64,000 nt of DNA from Tragulus kanchil (GCA_022376925.1 JAIOJX010000032.1:99812794-99876793); one strand, 5' to 3'. Counted from the stretch's first letter, positions 10,270-22,614 are shown. Notes: generated from the letters alone by a model not told the origin. A program made the numbers and translations.

Positions 10270-12600
10270 GGTTTTGAATAAAGGCCTTGTGGGGGTTCCG
10301 CTGACACTTTATCAGACGTAACATGTTTTCGAGTAATCATATAAATTAAAGGTGGCTTGCTTTCAGAGGCACCTAATTATCCGGTTCACGTTTGTACATT
10401 TATGTGCCAATTATAGGTCTTTGGGAAATTCATAAAATTATAAACCATCCCCACCCCCTGAATTAGCACCCATTGTTTTTATTATCTCAACGATGAGTGA
10501 TTCTGGATGGAACTCTGAATTGCACAGACAAGATAAAGGAGGAGGGGGGAGTGGAGAGATTGAGTGGAATAGGGACACTTCGCAGCTTCTCTCAGCTTCT
10601 CCCCAGCCCTTCCCACCCCCCAGCCCCCATCTCCTTCACATTCTTCCCCACAAGGCTTGGTGACCATTCTGGGATCTGAAAGGGATCAGAGATTTTCTTG
10701 ATTTCCTATTGAGAAGGGCGACCTAATCAAAGCTGTATAAAAGTCAACTTCTAAGCAATCAGAAATTGTCTGCTGATGTCCTTGATTGAAACCCCAGCAT
10801 TCAAATGGAGTATTTGAAGAACTCGCAGAAATGGCTTTTGAAGCGCTATTGTTCTTTTCTATACACAGAGGCTCTCTCAGGTTTAGGAAGTTCAAAATGC
10901 GGCGATTTGAAAGACTGACATTGTAACTATTTGGCAGTGCTGGGAGGATCGGCTCGGCTGGGATGAGAGGAGAGGCCGAGGTGGGGAGTACAAACGTGTT
11001 GTTACTATCTTCTTGGGAATCGCCCGCTTATCAAGTGGGAATTCAGTTCTGCGCATCAAGTTGTCAATTGAATCTCTCCTAAAGCAGATTTAGATGTTTC
11101 TTTTTTCTCTTCCTTAGGGTGGTGGTTTACTTAAGGTCTGAATAGGCATATCTGAAACATTTAATCATGTTCATTGTATTCAACAATAAAATCTGAGTAA
11201 AAATTACTTATTGTTGATGGATCTCATCTCGCAAGCTGTTTCACAGTATGTTTCATTTGCAAGACAGACCATTGTGTGAGGCTGCAGGGGAGAGATGCTA
11301 TCACTTATTGTTCATTTTCTCCCAAAGCCAGGGAGGGGTCCGTCTAGTAAACACTTAAATTAAAAGGCCTTGTGGGGGTTCCGCTGACACTTTATCAGAC
11401 GTAACATGTTTTCGAGTAATCATATAAATTAAAGGTGGCTTGCTTTCAGAGGCACCTAATTATCCGGTTCACGTTTGTACATTTATGTGCCAATTATAGG
11501 TCTTTGGGAAATTCATAAAATTATAAACCATCCCCACCCCCTGAATTAGCACCCATTGTTTTTATTATCTCAACGATGAGTGATTCTGGATGGAACTCTG
11601 AATTGCACAGACAAGATAAAGGAGGAGGGGGGAGTGGAGAGATTGAGTGGAATAGGGACACTTCGCAGCTTCTCTCAGCTTCTCCCCAGCCCTTCCCACC
11701 CCCCAGCCCCCATCTCCTTCACATTCTTCCCCACAAGGCTTGGTGACCATTCTGGGATCTGAAAGGGATCAGAGATTTTCTTGATTTCCTATTGAGAAGG
11801 GCGACCTAATCAAAGCTGTATAAAAGTCAACTTCTAAGCAATCAGAAATTGTCTGCTGATGTCCTTGATTGAAACCCCAGCATTCAAATGGAGTATTTGA
11901 AGAACTCGCAGAAATGGCTTTTGAAGCGCTATTGTTCTTTTCTATACACAGAGGCTCTCTCAGGTTTAGGAAGTTCAAAATGCGGCGATTTGAAAGACTG
12001 ACATTGTAACTATTTGGCAGTGCTGGGAGGATCGGCTCGGCTGGGATGAGAGGAGAGGCCGAGGTGGGGAGTACAAACGTGTTGTTACTATCTTCTTGGG
12101 AATCGCCCGCTTATCAAGTGGGAATTCAGTTCTGCGCATCAAGTTGTCAATTGAATCTCTCCTAAAGCAGATTTAGATGTTTCTTTTTTCTCTTCCTTAG
12201 GGTGGTGGTTTACTTAAGGTCTGAATAGGCATATCTGAAACATTTAATCATGTTCATTGTATTCAACAATAAAATCTGAGTAAAAATTACTTATTGTTGA
12301 TGGATCTCATCTCGCAAGCTGTTTCACAGTATGTTTCATTTGCAAGACAGACCATTGTGTGAGGCTGCAGGGGAGAGATGCTATCACTTATTGTTCATTT
12401 TCTCCCAAAGCCAGGGAGGGGTCCACTGCTTCTGCTCCCCTCTGCCCTCTAAAGAAATGTTTCTTAAACGGTGGGTGTTGGGCTTGGTCCCTGATAGTAA
12501 GTACCTCTCTTAAGGATTGCCTTTAGTGAATTTCAGGTACCTGGAGCAACCCTGCAGGAAGAGGAAAACTCTCATTGAGGCAGCATTATTTTTGATAATT
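10270..12600. other. Repeat-free AT-rich block beside the CpG island
   Basis: No SINE, LINE or DNA element was recognised here, unlike most of the window. It holds several homeobox-core-like strings (caattata, ctaattat) near 10375-10415. Freedom from repeats next to a promoter is compatible with conserved non-coding sequence, but conservation cannot be seen from one genome. True length after collapsing doublet 5 is about 1.2 kb. Confidence 0.4.
10280..12424. repeat. Doublet 5: direct duplication, offset 1083, 20-nt filler
   Basis: Copy A is 10280-11341 and copy B 11363-12424, starting at 'aaaggccttgtggggg'. Copy A ends 'ggaggggtcc', then about 20 nt (11342-11362, 'gtctagtaaacacttaaatt') match neither flank before copy B begins. 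Copy B continues from the same point into 'actgcttctgctcc'. Confidence 0.95.
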
Positions 12601-13049
12601 CACTGAAGTCAAACATTTTGTTTTTTGCTGGAGTTTAATCCCTCTCTCAAGCTGATAAAGCTAACAAAGCAAGAAAAATCACAGTTTATGTCTTTTAAAT
12701 GGCACTTTATAAAATTGCATGCATTGAAAGCCGCTGTCAGGAACTTTAAGTGTTACTCAGGGCTAACTAACAAAAATGTTCACTGGTTAAGTGATTGAGG
12801 ATGGATCACTTGACCTCTCAGAAGCTCAGTTTCAGCATTTGTGCCACAGGGACGATATTCTTTACTTTGTGGGGCTGTGAGCGATTCTCTGGAGAAAAAA
12901 ATGTCTCATGGGGCACTGACTCCATAGCAGGATTTCAGAATGATACCTTTTAGTTCTGCTAAGGAGAGAGGAGGTATTTGGAATTGGGAGGGCAGATGGA
13001 ATCCAAATGTACTGGATTAGCATGTCCCCTCTTATTATAATAAAAAAAA
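12601..13049. other. Unique DNA, nothing recognised
   Basis: AT-rich sequence with no identifiable repeat or gene. Confidence 0.5.
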
Positions 13050-13275
13050 ATAGGAATGATTAACCTTTATGGAACTTTTACTAAGAACCAGATACTGTCT
13101 TAAGCATTTAGCATTCATTAACTTATTTAATCCTTCACTAACTCTACTACTAGGAAGTAGATTCTCTTCTTCTCATTTGATTAATAAGGAAACTGATCAT
13201 TCAGAAAGAGCTGGGCACTGAGAGAGTCGGTAATAGGCCCAAAGTCACACAGCATCTAATACAATTTAAATACAA
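13050..13275 (+). repeat. MIR SINE
   Basis: Clear MIR order: 'ccagatactgtcttaagcattta', 'attaacttatttaatccttcac', 'aataaggaaactgatcattcag', 'cccaaagtcacacagc'. The copy junction of doublet 6 falls at its 3' end. Confidence 0.8.
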
Positions 13276-13362
13276 GCACTCAGTCCTAACTAAGTCATGT
13301 TATCTCTGAGTGTGGAGGTGATCTCAACTGGTGGTTGTTACATTTAAAGGGGAGTAATAGTT

Positions 13363-13574
13363 GCTTTCCCAGGTGGCGCAGTGGTCAAGAATTTGCCTGT
13401 CGATGCAGAAGACACAAGAGACTCGGGTTCCATCCCTGGGTCAGGGAGATCCTTGGAGGAAGACATGGCAACCCACTCCAGTGTTCTTGCCTGGACAGTC
13501 CCATGGTCAGAGGAACCTGGTGGGCTACTGTCCATGGGGTCGCAAAAGGTGCACGACTGAACACAGCACAGCTG
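13363..13574 (+). mobile_element. Bov-tA SINE, full length
   Basis: Head 'gctttcccaggtggcgcag', then 'tggcaacccactccagtg', 'gttcttgcctgga', 'gtgggctactgtccatgg' and the 'tgcacgactgaacacagca' tail: the standard Bov-tA order. The small ORFs at 13335-13589 and 13344-13535 are SINE sequence. Confidence 0.95.
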
Positions 13575-13837
13575 ATTTTAGTGAAATAGTTAGATTTCCT
13601 GTAGGAGTGAACTACCTCAGGGTGTTTGTTTTCTTTAGCCCACAGGACAGTAGGCTGATGATGGACATTTTGAGCACTTCTGACATTGTGACAGGTGTAG
13701 GTTCACATATGTCTGCTGTGTTAGCATATTCAGTAACTGGGTGGGCAGCGATGGTGTTACTGCTGTTGGTGGTTACCAGTGGAGGTAAGCAGAGATTCTC
13801 AAAATTAAGAGATGGTATAACAGGTGGTGAGAAGTCT

Positions 13838-14050
13838 GGACTCAGGTGCTAGGCTAGCTGGGTTCAGACCCTGGCTCCCCAACTCTGCCTGCTGGGTGAC
13901 ACTGACCACCTTACCTAACTTGTATATGCTTCAGTGGTTTTTATAATAAAGTAACTACCTACCATCTAAGACTTGCGAGGATTATAGGAATTATTATAAC
14001 AGCAAGTGCTTAGAACAGTACTCAGCACATGAAGTTATTTAACTGTTAAT
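13838..14050 (+). repeat. MIR SINE
   Basis: MIR order is visible: 'gtctggactcaggtgctaggc', 'ctgggttcagaccctggctcc', 'gcctgctgggtgac', 'gcttagaacagtactcagcac'. It is repeated at 14920-15132 by doublet 6. Confidence 0.75.
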
Positions 14051-14444
14051 GTTACCCTTCAAAGGAGAGAAAAATCCTTTCCCTTGAAAATAAAAAGCTT
14101 TCTGTTTCTCATGGATGTCCTAAGGCTTAAATATCCTGAGTATTGGTCTTTCATTTATCTATTTGCTAACCAGAAGATAGAGCAAAGAGAGATATTTAAG
14201 GATTTCAGGCAAAGATTTTGTTTTATATAGCTTATTAGAAGTATTTTCTCCAGCATTTTCCCTCTTTGTGAAGGGGATAATGAAATCTTCATAATGCTAA
14301 AATATTTTTCATTGCACTTTTCAAAGTCACACAGCATCTAATACAATTTAAATACAAGCACTCAGTCCTAACTAAGTCATGTTATCTCTGAGTGTGGAGG
14401 TGATCTCAACTGGTGGTTGTTACATTTAAAGGGGAGTAATAGTT

Positions 14445-14656
14445 GCTTTCCCAGGTGGCGCAGTGGTCAAGAATTTGCCTGTCGATGCAGAAGACACAAG
14501 AGACTCGGGTTCCATCCCTGGGTCAGGGAGATCCTTGGAGGAAGACATGGCAACCCACTCCAGTGTTCTTGCCTGGACAGTCCCATGGTCAGAGGAACCT
14601 GGTGGGCTACTGTCCATGGGGTCGCAAAAGGTGCACGACTGAACACAGCACAGCTG
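14445..14656 (+). mobile_element. Bov-tA SINE, copy B of doublet 6
   Basis: Same element as at 13363, 1082 nt later and with no visible difference. Confidence 0.95.
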
Positions 14657-14919
14657 ATTTTAGTGAAATAGTTAGATTTCCTGTAGGAGTGAACTACCTC
14701 AGGGTGTTTGTTTTCTTTAGCCCACAGGACAGTAGGCTGATGATGGACATTTTGAGCACTTCTGACATTGTGACAGGTGTAGGTTCACATATGTCTGCTG
14801 TGTTAGCATATTCAGTAACTGGGTGGGCAGCGATGGTGTTACTGCTGTTGGTGGTTACCAGTGGAGGTAAGCAGAGATTCTCAAAATTAAGAGATGGTAT
14901 AACAGGTGGTGAGAAGTCT

Positions 14920-15132
14920 GGACTCAGGTGCTAGGCTAGCTGGGTTCAGACCCTGGCTCCCCAACTCTGCCTGCTGGGTGACACTGACCACCTTACCTAA
15001 CTTGTATATGCTTCAGTGGTTTTTATAATAAAGTAACTACCTACCATCTAAGACTTGCGAGGATTATAGGAATTATTATAACAGCAAGTGCTTAGAACAG
15101 TACTCAGCACATGAAGTTATTTAACTGTTAAT
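14920..15132 (+). repeat. MIR SINE, copy B of doublet 6
   Basis: Same MIR as at 13838, offset 1082. Confidence 0.75.
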
Positions 15133-15419
15133 GTTACCCTTCAAAGGAGAGAAAAATCCTTTCCCTTGAAAATAAAAAGCTTTCTGTTTCTCATGGATGT
15201 CCTAAGGCTTAAATATCCTGAGTATTGGCCTTTATTTATGTATTTGCTAACCAGAAGATAGAGCAAAAGAGAGATATTTAAGGATTTCAGGCAAAGATTT
15301 TGTTTTATATAGCTTATTAGAAGTATTTTCTCCAGCATTTTCCCTCTTTGTGAAGGGGATAATGAAATCTTCATAATGCTAAAATATCTTCATTTCATTG
15401 CACTTTTCAGTGGTTATTT

Positions 15420-16270
15420 TCTTTAAAAACTATTTTAATTGGAGGATATTTACAATATTGTGATAGTTTTTGCCTTACGTCAGCATGAAGCAGCCATAGG
15501 TGTACATGTATCCCTTCATTCTGAGCCCTCCCCTCCCACCATCCTCTCCCTATCCCTCTAGGCTGTCACAGAGCATCAGCTTTGGGTGCCCTGTTTAGTG
15601 CATCAAACTTGCACTGACTCTCTATCTTACATATGGTAGTGTATACATTTCAATGCTATTCTCTCAAATCATCCCACCCTCTCCCTCTCCCATTGAGTTG
15701 GAAAGTCTGTCCTTTACTGTCTGTGTCTCCTTTGCTGCCCTGCACATAGGATCGTTGACACCATCTTTCTATATTCCATATATATGCATCACTATATGGT
15801 ATTTGTCTTTATCTTTCTAGCTTACTTCACTCTGTATAATAGGCCCAAGGCTCAGCCGCCTCATTAGAGCTGACTCAAGTGTGTTCCTTTTTAATTTTGG
15901 CCTTTTTTTTTAAAATTGGTTATCCATTTATTCATTTTCTTCCATCTTCACTCTTTGGCCTGTGTGGGCCTCCCATTGCAGTGACCTCTCTCGGTGCAGA
16001 GCTCCGGCTCTGGGCACATGTGCTCCAGAGCGCTGGCTCGTAATTGGACGCACCGGTCCAGCCGCTCCGCGGTACGTGGGATCTTCCTGGGGCAAGGGAT
16101 GGAAGGCTCTGCAAGACAGACTCTACCCACTGGACCACCAGGGAAGCCCCACAAGTGTGTTCCTTTTTATAGCTGAGTAATATTCCACTGTGTATATGTA
16201 CCACTACTTCCTTATCTGTTTATCTGCCGATGGACATCTAGGTTGCTTCCATGTGTTAATTAGCAGTTAC
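15420..16270 (-). mobile_element. L1 3' region, minus strand, split by a SINE
   Basis: Ruminant L1 3' sequence read backwards: 'tttgccttacgtcagcatgaagcagccatagg', 'tcattctgagccctcccctccc', 'tctagcttacttcactctgtataatagg', then after the insert 'atagctgagtaatattccactgtgtatatgtacc' and 'tgccgatggacatctaggttgcttcc'. No intact reading frame remains. It is interrupted at 15894-16151. Confidence 0.85.
15894..16151 (-). mobile_element. CHR-2-type SINE nested in L1, with 18-nt target-site duplication
   Basis: Minus-strand element: head 'ggggcttccctggtggtccag' next to 16150, body with 'ggctggaccggtgcgtcc' and 'gagctctgcaccgagagagg', T-rich end at the left. The 18-nt string 'caagtgtgttccttttta' occurs at 15876-15893 and again at 16152-16169. 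This is a perfect target-site duplication, so insertion was by target-primed reverse transcription into the older L1. Confidence 0.93.
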
Positions 16271-16271
16271 T

Positions 16272-17450
16272 TGACAGGAAATAAAATAACTGTGGATAGA
16301 TCAAAGTCTTGGAGTAGTCAGTTCTTCCCAGTTTACAGATTGGAAAGTAAATCAGACTTGAGGTGATGCAAAACTGTGTAGCTGAGAGGTGCTATCAGAA
16401 CCCAGAATTCTTTGTCCAGTGCCCCTTCTTCTAGACCTGTCTCCTGTACCAGGATAGAGCTGTGGCCTGAAATATAAATAGAACTGGAGAAGAAAGAATG
16501 AAAGAAGGGGTGAGTGTCACTAGCTAAGAGCAGAAGCCAGCCAGATGCTCTGTACTGAAAAGAAAAAAGTGTCCAGCAGGAAAAGGAAAATCCCTTCTCT
16601 GGGGTTATATCCATGAAAGACTAGCACAGAACTCAGTCTGTGAATGTGTATCAGGATATGAAACTGTGTACAAAAAAAGAAAAAAATTGTCAGTTGATCA
16701 CCTGAATGAATACTTCTAGGTTGAAGACTAAATCATCAGGTTTCTTTTTTCTGTGAGGTGCTGTTTGTATTTCTGTGCCATTGAGTCCATATATATGGAG
16801 AGGCTTTGGTTTGGGAATTATTAAACTCCTCTGGCTTCTGTTTCATGAAATATGCAGCATGTTCTATTGGAAAGAAATTACCAGCTTGCTTTTTTTATTA
16901 TTATTTTATTTTAACTTGACATATAACTAATCTACAGTGCCAAGGGGGGATTCTCATAAAGAGAAAAGACAACAGAAATAATATGGTCCTGAACAGGAAA
17001 ACTCACAGATGAAGTAGTGAAAGTTTGTGGCAGCAAACATGGGTTGTTTGGCTTAGGGGATGCAATTAGACGAGGTAATGTAACAGAGAGATAGGACCTT
17101 CAGAGTGAACCCAAGTCAGCCGTGCTGATCACCTAGCGTGAGTCTTGGAAAATTACTAACCCTTTGTATCAGCTGTAAGCATCGTGCCAATTTCTGACTG
17201 TTGGTCTGTGTCTCAGCTTGACCTATCCGTTCAGTCTTTGTCAGTTAAGCATCTCTTTCTCTTCCTTTGCATTAGGTTTTTCCCAATCTTTATCTCTTTT
17301 TCATTCTTTATGTCTGTTTTTTTCCTATTCTTGGTAGTGTCATAATCAACCATAACAGCTGAACATTATGGATACGCATGAGAAGTATCTGGAAAATCGA
17401 GGCCACTCAGGTCCTGATCTGAACATCACCCCTCTGTCCATGCAACACAT
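16272..17450. other. Unique DNA with weak MIR/L1 remnants
   Basis: About 16320-16440 has MIR-like wording ('ggaaagtaaatcagacttgagg', 'cagaacccagaattc'). 16890-16945 looks like a scrap of L1 3' UTR. No gene seen. Confidence 0.4.
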
Positions 17451-17493
17451 CTTACTTGTACCTACTTTGTTCCTTACTTGTACCTACTTTGTA
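17451..17493. repeat. Short tandem duplication, two 21-22 nt units
   Basis: 'cttacttgtacctactttgt' occurs twice in a row (17451 and 17473), the first followed by 'tc' and the second by 'acc'. Confidence 0.85.
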
Positions 17494-19305
17494 CCTGGCT
17501 TTGGTTCAGTGCTAAGCATTGTGGGCAGTTCCAAGATGCAATGGTGCAGTCTCTGCCATCTGCACAACTGGTCTCTCATATCAGTAGCTGATACAGCATG
17601 AGGCGTGGTACAGAGGATATCTGTGCAGCAGCACTGGAAGCTTCCAGAGGAGGAATTGTTTCTCCCTGGAGAAAGGAAAGGATGGTGAAGGCTTCACAGA
17701 AGAGATTTCATTTCAGTGGGAAGCTAAAGGTTGACCAGGAGTTTCTGAGGAGCTGACGACATTCCAGGAAAAAATAGATGGGGAAAGACAGGTGAGCAAG
17801 AAGCTTCACCATGGAGTCGGGGGGTAGGCATCCTGCTGAGACTGGCTCTCATGCAGCATGGGTGGCAGAGAGGCGTTATTTTATCCCAATACAAAGTGTT
17901 TTTGGTATTAAAAAAATGAATTTAAAAAGGGGAAATGGATTATTTTGTGGAGAAAATTTTCAAATCCTATTCTGGAAAACTGTCTACTAGGATGGTTATG
18001 AGTATCTTAAAGTATTCAGAGGGAAATATGCATGCATGCTCAAAAATATTTGGGAAGAGTTGAATTCTATATTGTACTATCAGTAAGACAGAGAATTTAC
18101 TGACATAGTAAAGCTTCAGAGATGTACTGCAGTAAACAAACTCATGTACGTCATTAAGAATTTTTCAAATTTGTTTGCTCTAGACTCTTTGATTTCCAGG
18201 AGCCTCTCTCAGTGTCTCATGAGATAGATTGGAGAGAATATTTGTAGCTAAGCACATATGATATTTAAGCAGAACAGTTAATTTGATCGAGAAAGTAATG
18301 TATTCAGTTTGAAATATAGAATAGTATATTTAAGACATAGGCAAATGTGTAAATAACAGTGCAGTAGAAAACTCTGTCCCTACAACTCAGCTTAAGAAAG
18401 CAAGCCATCTAAATACAGTTAAAAGCTCTTAGTAACCTCTCCCCCATCTGATCTTCTTCCCTCCTGCTGGAGGTAATTACTATTCTACATTTGGTATTTA
18501 TCATTCCATATAATTCTTTTGAATGTGCTTTTCAGAAGAACAGACTTAAAAAGTAATTACATTGAATTCTCATCCAGTTTCTAGCTAGTCATTCCAGAGG
18601 AAGAAATAGTACTTTGTTGAATGAAGGTCCAGGAAAGGAATTGATAAGCTCTTTAGGGAGAGGAAAGATACGGCTTCTCCTTTTAAACAACTGTGCCTGG
18701 ATTGTGGTAGATGCTCAGTAAGTTTATGCTGAATTGAATTAAATGTGTGTACTGTCATGTGGCTCATTAAGCTCATGTGGATAAAAACCTTGGGGTAAAT
18801 TGTTTTCCATTCACAGCATTGTATCGGAATTCTTTGTGATCAACAATCTTGAAAACACAGATTTTCTTTTGGTGGCAGTTCTTCATTTTGTAATCTGGAT
18901 TTGGAAATGAACACTAATAATCAGCTGTTGAAAGTTACCTCTGTTTTCAAAATAGCTTTTGAAATCATTAACAATAACAACTTACTGAAGTCTGTACTGT
19001 GGAAATAGCTGACTTGGCAAAAGTATCTACTTCCCTCAGAGAAACAATGATAACTAGAAATGCTTTTTAACCAAAAAGGAAGTTTATCAGTTGATACTGA
19101 ATAAGTGCTCAGTACTTGGACACTGGAGACCTTGAAGGTTTATGAGGATCCCAGAGAAGTAACTTACTTTCAGTACTTAAGTTTTGGAATTAGGCATCAT
19201 TATGCCAATGAAACATCCTTCTTGACAGAAGTGAGGGACATCCTCTTGAAAAAGCTCTCACGTCACCTAAAACCATATAATATTTCATTGACATTTCCTT
19301 TTTTA
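17494..19305. other. Unique AT-rich DNA, no gene seen
   Basis: One L2/MIR-like 3' end near 18690-18741 ('gtgcctggattgtggtagatgctcagtaag'). Otherwise nothing is recognisable. Confidence 0.45.
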
Positions 19306-19306
19306 T

Positions 19307-19415
19307 GGGCCTCCCTGGTGGCTCAGCTTGTAAGGAATCTGGACAGAGGAGCCTAGCGGGCTATAGTCCATGAGATTGCAAACAGTCAGACACAACTGAG
19401 CGACTAACTCTTTTG
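19307..19415 (+). mobile_element. Bov-tA SINE with internal deletion
   Basis: The head 'gggcctccctggtggctcag' jumps after 'gtaaggaatct' to 'ggacagaggagcctagcggg' and ends 'agacacaactgagcgactaac'. About 90 nt of the usual middle are missing. Confidence 0.9.
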
Positions 19416-19461
19416 CTTTTTCACTTTTCCTTTTTTATTCACCTCGCCTATATTCATCTAT

Positions 19462-21750
19462 TACTGTATACACGTCAACAGGTAGAGCGAATGTTAGACT
19501 ACTGTTGAAGGATGTATGGTAGAAAGAATGGGAGGGGAAAGAAAGTGGCAGATTTATAGGCTCCCTGTGAGCAGCTTTTGGCACTAAGTCATGGTTCTAT
19601 GAAAGATAGTGGATTAGCTTTTCCCATAGGGTTCAATGTTGATTATAGCTATGAATCTACTCCTAGGATTATCTATCTTTGACTTGGCCAGTTCAGATTT
19701 TTCCTAATAGATTTGGAAGTAACAGTAAAAATCCCAGCAGGTGGCAGGATGAGAATCAGCTTTGTGTGAATGATCATAAATGATGCAGACACTGCCCAGA
19801 GAGTAAGGAAGAGAAACCAAGTGATGCTGTTCCCTTGGGATTGCCCGGTGGTGCCCATGCATTTGACCATGGCATGTGGCGGTACTTGTCCTTAGTCTTA
19901 GCACATGTTATTTTGACATGTTATGTTTATTACATGCATGCTCACAAAATTTCTAAATATAAAACACAGCCATTCAAATGTATTCAAGTTAGACCAGAAG
20001 TGCCGGTAATCCAATTGTGGATGAAGTCAAAGATAGGCTAGCCATATGCTGCGTCTAAGCTACAGCATGAATTGTTAGAACTTAGTTCCAATGAATGCAA
20101 AAGGTTACTGTAATTTATTCCTTGGGGAAGCTGAATAGATTTATAGGCCACATACAAGTTGGATTCTTGCCAACCTTCTGCTATCTAACTTCTTAATTTT
20201 AATGTAGTGGAATTTATCAATCTTTTATGGTTAGTACTTTTTATGTCTTGTTTAAGAAAAGCCTTTTTAAAAACCCTGATGTTGTAAAGATATTCTCCTT
20301 TATTATCTTCTAAAAGCTTTATTGTTTTATCTTCACATTTAAGCGCTATAATCTGTGGTGTGTGTATGTGTGTGGTATGAGGTAGGAATTTATTCTGTTT
20401 ATTCTAGTTTTCTTCCATATGGGGGAAAAATCATCCTGTCATTTAATATTAGTTTATAGGCATTATTTGGTCAACTTTTTTTGACCCAAACCACATTTTT
20501 TATTATTATAACTTCACAAAAAGTCTTGGTGTTTGGCAGGACAAACTCCCCACAATGTCCTTCTTCAAAAGTAAGTTGGCCTTTCTTGGCCTTTTGTGTT
20601 CCATGTACTGTATACACGCCAACAGGTAGAGCGAATGTTAGACTACTGTTGAAGGATGTATGGTAGAAAGAATGGGAGGGAAAGAAAGTGGCAGATTTAT
20701 AGGCTCCTGTGAGCAGCTTTTGGCACTAAGTCATGGTTCTATGAAAGATAGTGGATTAGCTTTTCCCATAGGGTTCAATGTTGATTATAGCTATGAATCT
20801 ACTCCTAGGATTATCTATCTTTGACTTGGCCAGTTCAGATTTTTCCTAATAGATTTGGAAGTAACAGTAAAAATCCCAGCAGGTGGCAGGATGAGAATCA
20901 GCTTTGTGTGAATGATCATAAATGATGCAGACACTGCCCAGAGAGTAAGGAAGAGAAACCAAGTGATGCTGTTCCCTTGGGATTGCCCGGTGGTGCCCAT
21001 GCATTTGACCATGGCATGTGGCGGTACTTGTCCTTAGTCTTAGCACATGTTATTTTGACATGTTATGTTTATTACATGCATGCTCACAAAATTTCTAAAT
21101 ATAAAACACAGCCATTCAAATGTATTCAAGTTAGACCAGAAGTGCCGGTAATCCAATTGTGGATGAAGTCAAAGATAGGCTAGCCATATGCTGCGTCTAA
21201 GCTACAGCATGAATTGTTAGAACTTAGTTCCAATGAATGCAAAAGGTTACTGTAATTTATTCCTTGGGGAAGCTGAATAGATTTATAGGCCACATACAAG
21301 TTGGATTCTTGCCAACCTTCTGCTATCTAACTTCTTAATTTTAATGTAGTGGAATTTATCAATCTTTTATGGTTAGTACTTTTTATGTCTTGTTTAAGAA
21401 AAGCCTTTTTAAAAACCCTGATGTTGTAAAGATATTCTCCTTTATTATCTTCTAAAAGCTTTATTGTTTTATCTTCACATTTAAGCGCTATAATCTGTGG
21501 TGTGTGTATGTGTGTGGTATGAGGTAGGAATTTATTCTGTTTATTCTAGTTTTCTTCCATATGGGGGAAAAATCATCCTGTCATTTAATATTAGTTTATA
21601 GGCATTATTTGGTCAACTTTTTTTGACCCAAACCACATTTTTTATTATTATAACTTCACAAAAAGTCTTGGTGTTTGGCAGGACAAACTCCCCACAATGT
21701 CCTTCTTCAAAAGTAAGTTGGCCTTTCTTGGCCTTTTGTGTTCCATGTAC
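19462..21750. repeat. Doublet 7: direct duplication, offset 1142-1144
   Basis: Copy A is 19462-20608 and copy B 20606-21750, sharing 'tactgtatacacg'. Copy B has C for T in 'cacgtcaac' and lacks one base in each of two runs near its start ('gggaggggaaag', 'ctccctgtg'). Copy A ends 'gttccatgtac' and restarts; copy B goes on into L1. Confidence 0.95.
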
Positions 21751-22210
21751 AATATTTAAAATTTTTTATTGGTGTGTAGTCTATTTACAGTGTTGTGTTA
21801 GTGTCAGGTATATGACAAAATTGAACCAGTTGTACATATACACATATCCACTCTTTTTTGTTCAGATTCTTTGCCCATATAGGCTATCACAGGGTATTGA
21901 GAAGATTTCCCTGTGCTATATAGCATGTTCTTATTAGTTATCTATTTCATATACGGTAGTGTGTATATGTCAATCCAGTCTCCCAATTTCTCCGTCTCCT
22001 TATGACCCCCAGGCAACCATGAGCTTATTTTCTGCACCTGTGATTTGTACTTCTGTTTTGTAAACCAGTTCATTTGTACCGTTTTTTAAAATTCCACATG
22101 TAAGTGATATCATGTTGTCTTTCCCTAACTTCATCCACTGTGGCAATCTCTAGGTCCATCCGTGTTATGCAAATGGCATTATTTTGTTCTTTTTTGTGGC
22201 TGACATATAC
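21751..22210 (-). mobile_element. L1 3' UTR, minus strand
   Basis: Reversed L1 end: 'tttacagtgttgtgttagtgtcagg', 'caggctatcacagggtattgag'-type wording near 21880, 'tccctgtgctatatagcatgttc', 'gtagtgtgtatatgtcaatcc', 'ccacatgtaagtgatatcatg'. The polyA end is at the left, near 21755-21775. Confidence 0.85.
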
Positions 22211-22610
22211 ATTTTATCATTACCTTTTAAACCTATACTAAAATACTTCTTGAGATTTGATTGGAGTTATTACTTGAATTCATAGATTAATTCAGGGAAA
22301 TGACATCATTGTGATGTTGAACTTTTCTTCCCATAAGCATAATATTTCATTTATTTAGTTCTTGTTTAGTGTCTTTACATACAAATTATAATTTTCTTCA
22401 TAAAGGTACGCACTCTTTCATTAGGCTTATTTTCAGAGGCTTTGTATTTTTGGAGTTGCTATTGTAAGTGCCATCTTTAAAATATAACTTCTAGTTATGC
22501 AATAGTCTTCATCCTACTTTACCTATATTTCTTATTCTGGCTGGTGTGGGGTAAAGGGGAGGAGGAAAAACTGGTGGCTATGAGTGCTTACTAAACACAG
22601 GTTTCCTTTT
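22211..22610. other. AT-rich DNA, nothing recognised
   Basis: Possibly a degraded continuation of the L1, but no diagnostic block is visible. Confidence 0.35.
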
Positions 22611-22614
22611 GTTT

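Larger units (their letters stand above)
5490..10270 (+). promoter_or_regulatory. CpG island, probable promoter region
   Basis: CpG dinucleotides are rare elsewhere in the window but dense from about 7020 to 10250, with a shoulder from about 5480. GC-box-like strings occur (gggcggggc near 9865), and there is no convincing TATA box at the GC-rich core. Plus-strand splice donors at 8363 and 8612 (and their copies) suggest rightward transcription. Long ORFs in all frames on both strands are what stop-poor GC-rich DNA yields by chance. About 2.2 kb of the apparent length comes from doublets 3 and 4. Strand is inferred only from the donor sites. Confidence 0.7.
13241..15408. repeat. Doublet 6: direct duplication, offset 1082-1086
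   Basis: Copy A is 13241-14322 and copy B 14323-15408, beginning 'aaagtcacacagcatct'. In its last ~100 nt copy A differs from B at several places ('ggtctttcatttatcta' versus 'ggcctttatttatgta', 'aatatttttcattg' versus 'aatatcttcatttcattg'). The interior is identical, including the internal SINE. Confidence 0.95.

Noticed and set aside
13363..13440. tRNA genes suggested by A/B-box-like strings in SINEs
   Set aside because: The SINE heads derive from tRNA-Glu but have lost cloverleaf pairing; they are repeats, not tRNA genes.
13335..14934. 163-codon ORFs at 13361 and 14443 as a duplicated gene pair
   Set aside because: The first half is a Bov-tA SINE, the rest unique non-coding DNA, and the second copy arises from doublet 6.
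22211..22610. Possible LTR or endogenous retroviral remnant
   Set aside because: No TG...CA ends, polyadenylation layout, primer-binding site or retroviral protein wording was visible anywhere in the window.
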